In this document: positions 38,077 to 45,189 of the stretch, in pieces
Position numbering within the stretch: the first letter of the stretch is position 1
How the letters are laid out: each line of letters starts with the position of its first letter
Source of the DNA: an uncultured Oscillibacter sp.
GTDB lineage: Bacteria; Bacillota; Clostridia; Oscillospirales; Oscillospiraceae
Reading direction: 5' to 3'
Length of the DNA stretch: 52,413 nt
NCBI GenBank assembly: GCA_950097265.1
Contig: CATNDJ010000013.1
Coordinates: 7,517-59,929 of the forward strand
The notes under the pieces: generated by a model
The model's database searches: none
What the model saw: only the letters and a program-made list of their open reading frames with translations
Told to the model about the DNA's origin: nothing
Position numbers and translations under genes: made by a program

Positions 38077-39420
38077 TCAGTATTCGCAATGGTTCAGGGT
38101 TCCCCAGAGCTTCTTGGAAACCTGGAGAATCTCCGCGTTGACGGCCTCCTCGTCAATCTCCGTGAGCCGGCGGTCGCGCATCAGAATTTTTCCGTTGACC
38201 ATGGTGGTCTGGCACTGGCGGCCCGTCATGCCGAAGAGCATGTGCCCGTCGATGTTGGCGTCGGAGAAGGGGGTGAAGGGCTTGTAGTCCATAACGATGA
38301 CGTCCGCCGCCGCTCCGGCCTTCAGCACGCCCATCTCGGGGAAGCCGCAGCGGGCCGCCATTTTGGCGTTGTTCTTGAAGAGCATATCCGTCACCTCGCA
38401 CCAGCCCACGCCGGGGAGGCAGGCGTTGTGCCGCTGGATGGTCAGGGCTACTTTGATGCTCTCCAGCATGTCGTTGGTGTAGGCGTCGGTGCCCAGGCCC
38501 ACCAGAATGCCCTTCTTGTAAAGCTGGAGCACCGGAGAGCAGCCCACGGCGTTGCCCATGTTGCTTTCCGGGTTGTTGACGCACATGGTGTCCGTTTCTT
38601 TGATGATGTCCATTTCCGCCGTGTTCACGTGGATGCAGTGGCCCAGGATGGTCTTGGGGCCCAGGATGCCGTGGTCCTGGAGCCGCTGGACCGGGCGGCG
38701 GCCGTAGTTCTGGAGGGAGTCGTAGACGTCGTTCATGCCCTCGGAGACGTGGATGTGGTAGCCCACCCGTCCCCCGTTGGCCTCCGCCATCCGGTCGAAG
38801 GTCTTGTCGGAGATGGTAAACAGGGCGTGGCCGCCGAACATGGCCTTCAGCATGTCCGAGGGGTGCGCCTCACAGTAGTCGATGAAGTCCTTGTTCTCCC
38901 GGACGGACTGGAGGGATTTTTCCTCCCCGTCCCGGTCGCTGACCTCGTAGCACAGGCAGGCCCGGAGGCCCATGGATTCCGTGACCTTGGCGATCTCCAT
39001 CAGGGAGCCGGGGATTTCGCAGAAGGAGGCGTGGTGGTCGAAGATGGTGGTGACGCCCTGCTTGATGGAGTCGATGACCAGGGCCTGTGCGCTGGCCTTC
39101 GTGGCCGCCAGGTCCAGGTGGCGGTCGATGTACCACCACTGGCCGTCCAGCACCTCGTAAAAATTGGTGGGGGCGTAGCCGTTGATGCTGAGGCCCCGGG
39201 CCAGGGCGGAGTAGATGTGGGTGTGGGCGTTGATGAGGCCGGGCATGATGACTCCGCCTTTCGCGTCCACGAACTCCGCCTGGGGGTATTTGGCTTTCAG
39301 GGCGGCGGTCTCGCCAACCTCCACGATCTTTCCGCCCTCGGTGACCACGCCGCCGTCGGGCAGGTAGCCCGCGCCGTCGGGGTCCCGGGTGATGAGCTTG
39401 CCGTTTGCCAGTAGGATCAT
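38077..39420 (-). CDS. ssnA: putative aminohydrolase SsnA
   Basis: A 447-residue metal-dependent amidohydrolase of the TRZ/ATZ/SsnA group. Metal ligands are visible: HTH in INAHTHIYSALARG near 65, His in YHIHVSEG near 220, His in LGHCIHVN, and Asp in GLGTDAYTN near 315. SsnA is grouped with ygfK, ygeX and xdh in gut bacteria that degrade purines; the exact amide substrate is not settled. ATG 39420 has AAGGAGGAG upstream; the frame is open to 39492 but lacks similarity there. It is first in the ssnA-ygfK operon, driven by the promoter at 39576-39604. Confidence 0.93.
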   Translation of the reverse strand: MILLANGKLITRDPDGAGYLPDGGVVTEGGKIVEVGETAALKAKYPQAEFVDAKGGVIMPGLINAHTHIYSALARGLSINGYAPTNFYEVLDGQWWYIDRHLDLAATKASAQALVIDSIKQGVTTIFDHHASFCEIPGSLMEIAKVTESMGLRACLCYEVSDRDGEEKSLQSVRENKDFIDYCEAHPSDMLKAMFGGHALFTISDKTFDRMAEANGGRVGYHIHVSEGMNDVYDSLQNYGRRPVQRLQDHGILGPKTILGHCIHVNTAEMDIIKETDTMCVNNPESNMGNAVGCSPVLQLYKKGILVGLGTDAYTNDMLESIKVALTIQRHNACLPGVGWCEVTDMLFKNNAKMAARCGFPEMGVLKAGAAADVIVMDYKPFTPFSDANIDGHMLFGMTGRQCQTTMVNGKILMRDRRLTEIDEEAVNAEILQVSKKLWGTLNHCEY

Positions 39421-39502
39421 AGTAAAACTCCTCCTTGAATTGAATTTGGGTAAAAAAGAAAGGCGCCCCAAATCCACTCGGACTTGAAACACCTATCGGC
39501 TC

Positions 39503-39547
39503 GCACGGAGAGACAGGTGCGGGCCCGTGCGCGCGGCACTCCGTTGC
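39503..39547 (-). other. structured leader hairpin upstream of ssnA
   Basis: Outer arms GCACGGAG and CTCCGTTGC (one bulge) enclose a GC-rich internal region, about 80-130 bases upstream of the ssnA start and inside the predicted 150-base leader. It does not match a riboswitch class I can name. No protein gene is seen in 39421-39696. Confidence 0.4.
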
Positions 39548-39575
39548 AGCCATCTATCCTTGCTTTATCGTTTTT

Positions 39576-39604
39576 ATTGTACCGAAGAGCCCGCGAAAAT
39601 GCAA
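39576..39604 (-). promoter_or_regulatory. ssnA-ygfK promoter
   Basis: Minus-strand TTGCAT (39599-39604) and TACAAT (39576-39581) with a 17-base spacer. Confidence 0.65.
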
Positions 39605-39696
39605 GCTCTCAAACAGAGAACTTCCCAGCCTCTTTTTAGACAAAACGCCGGAATCTTCCTCCCCGTCCAGGGGCTGCTTGCGGAGCCGGGCCGCAG

Positions 39697-40068
39697 TCAC
39701 TGAGGCGGGGCTTCCACATAGGCGCAGATGCGCGCGAAGGTCTCCTCACTGAGGTCGTGCTCGACCTTGCAGGCGTCCGCCGCGGCCTGTTCCGGAGAGA
39801 CGCCCATCAGCTCGAAGAGCCGGGTGATGGTCTTGTGGCGGCGGTAGATGCGGCTTGCGATTTCCATGCCGCTGGCGGTCAGGGTGATATTCCCATCCCC
39901 GGCCATGACAATGTAGCCGCTCTCCCGCAGCTTTTTCATAGCGATACTGACGCTGGGCTTGGAGAATCCCAATTTATTCACTACGTCGATGGACCGTACC
40001 TGTCCGGACTGCTCCTGGATGATCAGAATGGATTCCAGGTAATCCTCCGCAGATTCATGTATGACCAA
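39697..40068 (-). CDS. DtxR/MntR-family metal-dependent repressor
   Basis: A 123-residue regulator with an N-terminal winged helix-turn-helix (DVVNKLGFSKPSVSIAMKKLRESGYI, about 27-53; core LGFSKPSVSIAMKKL) and a dimerisation/metal domain ending with ACKVEHDLSEET near 98-109, where the Glu-His pair is part of the metal site. It has no SH3-like third domain, as in MntR. It probably senses Mn2+ or Fe2+. The start is TTG 40068, 9 bases after GGGAGG. It stands alone between ssnA and ribU; its targets are not obvious here. Confidence 0.9.
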   Translation of the reverse strand: MVIHESAEDYLESILIIQEQSGQVRSIDVVNKLGFSKPSVSIAMKKLRESGYIVMAGDGNITLTASGMEIASRIYRRHKTITRLFELMGVSPEQAAADACKVEHDLSEETFARICAYVEAPPQ

Positions 40069-40255
40069 GACGATGCGCCTCCCTTCTGCTTAATTTACCC
40101 ATGATAACAAAGTTTTCCAAAAAATGCAAGTAGCTTTTGTCACAAAGACCGGAAATTTTTGGAAATTTTTCCAATTTGCCGCGCTGCTCCGGGGAAAAAT
40201 GGAGCGGAGCCGTCAGGCTCCGCCCCGGATTTTGAAATTGCAGGGGTTTTCCGGC

Positions 40256-41002
40256 TCAGATTTTACCCGCCAGGACCAGGACCAGCAGGACGAAGGTGGC
40301 AAGCAGGGCCAGGGAGAACAGCAGGAAGCCCGCGTCGAAGCGGTCCCCGCTCTGGGCGGCGGCGTCCCGCTCGGGGGCCAGCCGGGCCTTCCGCAGGGCG
40401 GTGACCACGGGCTTATAGAGGACCAGGATCAGGGCCGTGTTCAGCCCGCCCTTCACCAGGTTGAAGGGGAGGAAGACCGTGGGCAGCATGGCGGCCACCA
40501 CGGAGCGGTCCATGTGCATGTAGATGGGGGTAATCAGGTAGTTCCACAGGACCATGACCACCGTCAGGACCAGGGTGCCCAGGAGCAGGCCCAGGACCGC
40601 GCCCTTCCGGGTGCGCATTTTCTTGTAGACGAAGGAGGCGGTGCAGCAGAAGGCGCAGGTGGCCAGCACGTTCATAATGAGGCCGATGATCCCTGTGTCG
40701 CTGACCGTGAACATCTCCACCAGGGCTACCACGATGGAGATGATGGCGGCGGAGAGAGGCCCGAAGAGGAAGCCGCCGATGCAGACCACGGTGTCCTTCA
40801 CATCCATCTGGAGGAAGCCGGAAATCTGGGGCAGCATCTTGCTGAGAAGCATGGCCACATAGGTCAGGGCCGTCAGCATGGCGAGAGACGTGACGGTCTT
40901 GACGGCGTTTTGGGATTCCCGGTGCATCCGGAGCTCGGCGGCGGCTCCGGCGGCGTAATCGTCGGCGGGGGCGGTGGTGACGTTGGATTCGTAGTTGGAC
41001 AT
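40256..41002 (-). CDS. ribU: riboflavin ECF transporter substrate-binding subunit RibU
   Basis: A 248-residue integral membrane S component that binds riboflavin and works with the shared EcfAAT energising module. A ~35-residue polar N-terminus precedes about six hydrophobic helices, with LTALTYVAMLLSKMLPQI and VDTVVCIGGFLFGPL-like core (seen as KDTVVCIGGFLFGPL) typical of RibU. I took ATG 41002 because GGAGTG lies upstream; the frame continues into the riboswitch without meaning. Regulation is clear: a complete FMN riboswitch lies in its leader (41106-41240). Confidence 0.93.
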   Translation of the reverse strand: MSNYESNVTTAPADDYAAGAAAELRMHRESQNAVKTVTSLAMLTALTYVAMLLSKMLPQISGFLQMDVKDTVVCIGGFLFGPLSAAIISIVVALVEMFTVSDTGIIGLIMNVLATCAFCCTASFVYKKMRTRKGAVLGLLLGTLVLTVVMVLWNYLITPIYMHMDRSVVAAMLPTVFLPFNLVKGGLNTALILVLYKPVVTALRKARLAPERDAAAQSGDRFDAGFLLFSLALLATFVLLVLVLAGKI

Positions 41003-41078
41003 AAGAAAACACTCCTTTACAAACTTGAAAACACCCTGGATGCTTTGGCTTCTCCAAGGTGAACAAGCAGCAAAGAAG

Positions 41079-41105
41079 CGCGCCGAAAGGCGCGGCTCAA
41101 GCCGC
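41079..41105 (-). terminator. expression platform of the FMN riboswitch
   Basis: Two mutually exclusive hairpins share bases on the minus strand: CGCGCC/GGCGCG with a TTTC loop (41079-41094) and GCGGCT/AGCCGC with a 2-base loop (41092-41105). The first is followed by CTTCTTTGCTG and can act as a terminator; the second would prevent it. Confidence 0.55.
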
Positions 41106-41240
41106 ACTCATCTTCTTCCATCCAGACTATAACTGTTGGTCCCGGAGTTTCACCGGGTCGGCGGGGGCCGTACTTGGGGAATCGGCCTCCGGTCGCGGAC
41201 TGTACCGCCAGTGGGGAATTTCACCCCGCCCTGAAGACAA
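41106..41240 (-). ncRNA. FMN riboswitch (RFN element)
   Basis: The minus strand carries the conserved RFN segments in order: AGGGCGGGGTGAAATTCCC, CACTGGCGGTAC, the GCGAC-containing arm, CCGGTGAAACTCCGGGACC, AACAGTTATAGTCTGGATGG and AAGAAG. This is the six-helix FMN aptamer. In the FMN-bound state it should shut down ribU expression, giving feedback by flavin on riboflavin import. Its promoter is at 41267-41295. Confidence 0.96.
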
Positions 41241-41266
41241 AGTATTCAGTTCGGTTTTCTGCTGTC

Positions 41267-41295
41267 AGTATACGACAGCGGGACGGAAAATGCAA
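41267..41295 (-). promoter_or_regulatory. promoter of the FMN riboswitch-ribU unit
   Basis: Minus-strand TTGCAT (41290-41295) and TATACT (41267-41272) with a 17-base spacer, about 30 bases before the aptamer. Confidence 0.75.
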
Positions 41296-41334
41296 GCCCC
41301 AATTTTTAATTTTTTCCGCGCTGTTCCGGCCGCC

Positions 41335-41363
41335 TTGCGCCGGACCGCGGGCTGCGCTAAAAT
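41335..41363 (+). promoter_or_regulatory. promoter of the cytidine deaminase-like gene
   Basis: TTGCGC (41335-41340) and TAAAAT (41358-41363) with a 17-base spacer, 31 bases before the start. Confidence 0.55.
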
Positions 41364-41394
41364 CGTCCCATAACGCCGTTTCAGGAGGTTTTTT

Positions 41395-41829
41395 ATGGAC
41401 ATTTGGGAGACGCTGTATGAGCGGGCGAAGCCCCTGTACCACCCGGAGGAGCCCACGCCGTTTCTGATCACCCACCATGTGGTCTGCGCCCTGGAGAGCG
41501 AAAACGGGGAGATCTACACCGGCTTCTGCGTCGAGAGCTGCTGCGGGGTGATGGACCTCTGCGCGGAGCGCACCGCCGCCCTGAACATGTACATGAGCAG
41601 CGGGCAGAGGGTGGTAAAGCGCATCCTCACCTTCCGGGACCTGCCCCCTTACGGCGGGGGCAGCGGGATGCCCTGCGGAGCCTGCCGGGAGTTTTTGATG
41701 CAGCTGTCACCGAAAAACCGGGACGCGGAAATTTTAACGGACTATGAGACCCGGGAGACCGTGACCCTGGGGGAGCTGACCCCGGGCTGGTGGGGAGCGG
41801 AGCGGTACGAACGGGCGGCGAAAGAGTAA
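41395..41829 (+). CDS. cytidine deaminase-like zinc enzyme
   Basis: A 144-residue member of the cytidine/deoxycytidylate deaminase superfamily. Zinc and catalytic residues are visible: C56-A-E58 in DLCAERTAALNMY, and C94/C97 in MPCGACREF. The first zinc ligand is Cys rather than His, as in CDA and blasticidin-S deaminase. A deaminase of nucleosides or a nucleoside-like antibiotic is likely. The C-terminus GELTPGWWG differs from standard CDA, so substrate is uncertain. AGGAGG precedes the ATG. Confidence 0.87.
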   Translation: MDIWETLYERAKPLYHPEEPTPFLITHHVVCALESENGEIYTGFCVESCCGVMDLCAERTAALNMYMSSGQRVVKRILTFRDLPPYGGGSGMPCGACREFLMQLSPKNRDAEILTDYETRETVTLGELTPGWWGAERYERAAKE

Positions 41830-41904
41830 ATCCGGATTTTTCCCCTTTTCAAACCAGAACAAACGCGCTATAATGGGGCCATTAAAACGAGAGGGGGGAC
41901 CTTG

Positions 41905-43134
41905 ATGGACCGGGTAATCCTCCACTGCGACCTGAACAGCTTCTACGCCTCGGTGGAGCTGCTGGGCCGCCCGGAATTGAAGAAGCTCCCCGTGGCCGTC
42001 TGCGGGGATCCCTCCTCCCGCCACGGCATCATCCTGGCGAAGAACGAGCCCGCCAAGCGCTTCGGCGTGCGGACGGCGGAGACCATCTGGCAGGCGAAGA
42101 GGAAGTGCCCGGAGCTGATTCTGCTGCCGCCACATCACCGGCTCTACCGGGAATACTCCCAAAAGGTCAACGCCCTTTACGATGAATACACCGACCTGGT
42201 GGAGCCCTTCGGCATCGACGAGAGCTGGCTGGACGTGACGAACACCCTCCACCTCTTCGGCGGGGACGGCGGGGCCCTGGCGGACGCCCTGCGGCGGAGG
42301 GTGAAAAAAGAGCTGGGGCTGACCCTCTCCGTGGGTGTTTCCTTCAACAAGGTCTTCGCCAAGCTGGGCAGCGACTATAAGAAGCCCGACGCCACCACGG
42401 TGATCTCCCGGGAGAACTGGCAGGAGATCGTCTGGCCCCTGCGGGCGGGGGACATGCTCTACGTGGGGGGCGTGGCGCAGAAGCTGCTGGGGCAGTATGG
42501 AGTCTCCACTATCGGGGAGCTGGCGGCCTTCCCCCGGGAGACGCTGGAGGAACTGATGGGCAAGCTGGGGGGCCAGCTCCACGACTATGCCAATGGCCTG
42601 GACCGGGACCCGGTGCGCTCCCGCCGCGCCCCGGAGCCGGTGAAGTCCGTGGGCAACGGCACCACCTTTCCCAAGAACCTCACTACCCGGGACCAGGTGG
42701 CGGCGGGAATCCGCCTGCTGTCGGACAGCGTGGCGGGACGGCTCCGCCGGGCGGGGCTCTACGCCGGCGGGATCCACGTGACGGTCCGGGATCCGGCCTT
42801 TCGCGACCGCTCCCGCCAGCGGCAGCTCCCGGCCCCCACCCACTTGATTCGGGACATCTCCGCCGTCGCCCTGGAGCTGGCGGGGGAGCTGTGGAAGCCC
42901 CCGAACCCCGTCCGGGCCCTGACGGTGACGGCCATCTACCTGACGCCGGAGGAGGAGACCTATGAGCAGGCGGATTTGTTCACCGCCGGCAGCGCCCCGG
43001 ACCGGCGGCGCCAGGAGCGGCTGGAGGCCGCCATGGACGGCATCCGGCGGAAGTACGGCAGCGGGTCCATCGCCTTCGGCGGAGCGAAGCCGGAGGAGCC
43101 GGAGGACGGGGGGAGCTTCCGGAAGGGCGGCTGA
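41905..43134 (+). CDS. dinB: DNA polymerase IV (Y family)
   Basis: A 409-residue translesion polymerase. The palm acidic residues are D9 in HCDLNSFYASVE and the D-E pair in GIDESWLDVT near 104-110. The helix-hairpin-helix region (YVGGVAQKLLGQYGVSTIGELA) and little-finger domain follow. A beta-clamp-binding motif QADLF is at about 354-358, unusually followed by a further ~50 residues ending in a Gly/Glu/Pro-rich tail. ATG 41905 follows GAGAGGGGGG. TATAAT lies at 41869-41874. No clear LexA box is seen. Confidence 0.94.
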   Translation: MDRVILHCDLNSFYASVELLGRPELKKLPVAVCGDPSSRHGIILAKNEPAKRFGVRTAETIWQAKRKCPELILLPPHHRLYREYSQKVNALYDEYTDLVEPFGIDESWLDVTNTLHLFGGDGGALADALRRRVKKELGLTLSVGVSFNKVFAKLGSDYKKPDATTVISRENWQEIVWPLRAGDMLYVGGVAQKLLGQYGVSTIGELAAFPRETLEELMGKLGGQLHDYANGLDRDPVRSRRAPEPVKSVGNGTTFPKNLTTRDQVAAGIRLLSDSVAGRLRRAGLYAGGIHVTVRDPAFRDRSRQRQLPAPTHLIRDISAVALELAGELWKPPNPVRALTVTAIYLTPEEETYEQADLFTAGSAPDRRRQERLEAAMDGIRRKYGSGSIAFGGAKPEEPEDGGSFRKGG

Positions 43135-43167
43135 GGGCCGCGTGGAGAGGATAGAGGCATGGAAAAG

Positions 43168-43195
43168 GGGAGCGGCTGTAAGCCGCTCCCTTTTT
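43168..43195. terminator. bidirectional terminator of dinB and udk
   Basis: Perfect 10-bp stem GGGAGCGGCT/AGCCGCTCCC with a GTA loop; TTTTT follows on the plus strand, and the A run 43163-43166 gives TTTT on the minus strand. Confidence 0.88.
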
Positions 43196-43811
43196 ACTCC
43201 TTATCAATGTGGTTCTGAATCCTCTGCATGATCATCTCCAGGGCCACCAGGTTGTGACCGCCCTCCAAGACGATGATGTCCGCATACTTCCGGGAGGGCT
43301 CCACGTACTGCTCATGCATGGGCTTCACCGTGGTCAGGTACTGGGTCACCACGGAACGCAGGGTCCGCCCCCGCTCCTCCACGTCCCGGAGTGCCCGGCG
43401 GAGGATGCGTTCGTCCGCATCGGTCTCCACGAAAATCTTGATGTCGAACAGCTCCCTGAGCACCGGATCCTGAAAAATCAGGATGCCCTCCACGATCAGA
43501 ACCTTGGTGGGGAAGATCTCCACCGTCTGGTCCGTCCGGTTGTGGTCCACGTAGGAGTAGACGGGGCACTGAATGGACCGGCCCTCCTTCAGTTCCCCCA
43601 AGTGCCGGATGAGCAGGTCCGTGTCGAAGGCGTCCGGGTGGTCGTAGTTCTGGAGGGCCCGCTCCTCGTAGGTCTTGCCCTCCTGCCGCTTGTAGTAGCT
43701 GTCGTGTCCCACAACGGTGACGTCGGGACCGAAGTGGTCCTTTAAATGCCGGGTCAGGGTGGTCTTGCCGGAGCCCGTGCCCCCGGCGATGCCGATGATG
43801 ATGGCGCTCAT
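43194..43811 (-). CDS. udk: uridine kinase
   Basis: A 205-residue nucleoside kinase of pyrimidine salvage. The Walker A motif GIAGGTGSGKTTL is at residues 7-19. Further blocks are VVGHDSYYK, NYDHPDAFDTDLL and the LIVEGILIF strand with the catalytic region. Start ATG 43811 has GGGAGG 8 bases upstream; the frame is open beyond it without family similarity. It converges with dinB over a shared terminator. Confidence 0.95.
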   Translation of the reverse strand: MSAIIIGIAGGTGSGKTTLTRHLKDHFGPDVTVVGHDSYYKRQEGKTYEERALQNYDHPDAFDTDLLIRHLGELKEGRSIQCPVYSYVDHNRTDQTVEIFPTKVLIVEGILIFQDPVLRELFDIKIFVETDADERILRRALRDVEERGRTLRSVVTQYLTTVKPMHEQYVEPSRKYADIIVLEGGHNLVALEMIMQRIQNHIDKE

Positions 43812-43921
43812 GCCGCATACCTCCCGTCGGTTCGATTCAATTCTGCAAGTTCCATTATATGGATTCGGGGCGAAAAAGCAAGGAGAACCTGAAAAGTTCA
43901 CAAATTTTGACGAACTCGCAC

Positions 43922-43950
43922 TTGACGGCGGCCTGGAAAATGGATATGAT
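43922..43950 (+). promoter_or_regulatory. promoter of the SH3b-domain protein gene
   Basis: TTGACG (43922-43927) and TATGAT (43945-43950) with a 17-base spacer, 42 bases upstream of the start. Confidence 0.75.
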
Positions 43951-43992
43951 ATAAAATGCGAATGTAATGAAACGACACGCGGGAGGACCGAC

Positions 43993-45051
43993 ATGGCAAT
44001 GAAACGCTGCCCCGTCTGCGGGGAGAGATATTCCGATACTTATAAAGAGTGCCCGTTCTGCGAGGAGGAGGAGTACTGGGAGGAGGAGCAGGAGCCTGCC
44101 CGCCGCCCCATTCTCCGGGAGGGCGTCCGGAGCTCCGGCGGCCGGGGCGAACGGAGCGCCTACAGCATCGTCACGCCCATTTTGATTGTCCTGATTGTGC
44201 TGATGGCCCTGCTGCTGGTGTATCTTCTCTATGGGGACAAGTTCTTCGGCAAGGACAAGGACCCGGAGGACGGCAAACCCGGCATTACAGAACCCCAGAA
44301 GCCCGGCATTTCCGGCACGGCGCCGGGGAACACCCCCGCCCAGGACCCCGCCGGGACGGAGGATCCCGAGGGCTCCGGCGAGCCCGGAGGCCCGGATACG
44401 CCGGATACTCCCAACGGCGGTTCCATGCCGGAAGGGAGCGATAATACCGGAAGCTCCGGCGAGCCCTCCGGCGGCATGAGCTACGCTTCCGCCGCGGCCC
44501 TGCCCGGCGGCCTGACCCTGAGCAGCACGGACTTCACCCGGCCGGTCTCCGCGGGAGCCCACCAGCTGAAGGTCTCCGGCGGCACGGGAACCTATACCTG
44601 GATCAGCGAGGACCCCTCCATCGCCACGGTCTCCGGCGACGGCACCGTCACCCCCGTGGCCTCCGGCACCACCCACGTGGTGGTCACCGACGGGTCCAAG
44701 CGGGCCATCTGCATCGTCCGGGTCACCGGCGGCAGTTCCGCGCCGTCCTCCGGCGGAGGAACGACCACCACTACCCCGCCCCCAACGACTACGACGCCCG
44801 GCACGACCGCGCCGTCCGGCGGCGGGTCCCTGAAGGCGGGGAAGGCCGTGGTGGTCAACGGCGGCAACGGCGTCCGGGTCCGCTCCGGCCCCGGCACCAC
44901 CTACGACATCCTGGCCACGGTGCCCAACGGCGGCTCCGTCCAGATTGTCCGCGCCACGGGAACCGGCGACTGGTATGAAATCACCTTCAGCAACGTGGGC
45001 GGCGTGACCACCACCGGCTATATGAAGGGCGAGTTCCTGGCAAATTCCTGA
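43993..45051 (+). CDS. membrane-anchored protein with zinc ribbon, Ig-like and SH3b domains
   Basis: A 352-residue protein. An N-terminal zinc ribbon has CPVCG and CPFCEEEE (residues 5-28). One membrane helix, rich in I/L/V, lies at about 62-82. A Pro/Gly/Asp/Glu linker follows (about 90-165). Then come a bacterial Ig-like (Big_2) domain at about 175-250 (YTWISEDPSIATVSGDGTVTP region), a Thr/Pro spacer and a C-terminal SH3b domain at about 290-350 (VRVRSGPGTTYDILATVPNG). The ribbon should be cytosolic and the rest outside, binding cell wall. Function unknown. It is a single-gene unit. Confidence 0.85.
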   Translation: MAMKRCPVCGERYSDTYKECPFCEEEEYWEEEQEPARRPILREGVRSSGGRGERSAYSIVTPILIVLIVLMALLLVYLLYGDKFFGKDKDPEDGKPGITEPQKPGISGTAPGNTPAQDPAGTEDPEGSGEPGGPDTPDTPNGGSMPEGSDNTGSSGEPSGGMSYASAAALPGGLTLSSTDFTRPVSAGAHQLKVSGGTGTYTWISEDPSIATVSGDGTVTPVASGTTHVVVTDGSKRAICIVRVTGGSSAPSSGGGTTTTTPPPTTTTPGTTAPSGGGSLKAGKAVVVNGGNGVRVRSGPGTTYDILATVPNGGSVQIVRATGTGDWYEITFSNVGGVTTTGYMKGEFLANS

Positions 45052-45084
45052 GCGTATTCTCCTGGGCCCAGTAGAAGATAAGGG

Positions 45085-45120
45085 CAACCCCGAACGCGAA
45101 AGCGTCCGGGGTTGTTTCTT
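45085..45120 (+). terminator. terminator of the SH3b-protein gene
   Basis: Stem CAACCCCGAACGC/GCGTCCGGGGTTG (13 bp, one mismatch) with a GAAA tetraloop region, followed by TTTCTT. Confidence 0.8.
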
Positions 45121-45147
45121 GCATCTGCGGGAGAGTTATGCTATAAT
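45119..45147 (+). promoter_or_regulatory. promoter of the ABC exporter operon
   Basis: TTGCAT (45119-45124) and TATAAT (45142-45147) with a 17-base spacer and an extended TG-n element before the -10. It directly follows the upstream terminator. Confidence 0.75.
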
Positions 45148-45189
45148 CCTAAACTGTAAAATTATGTGTTGACCATGGAGGACGCTTTT

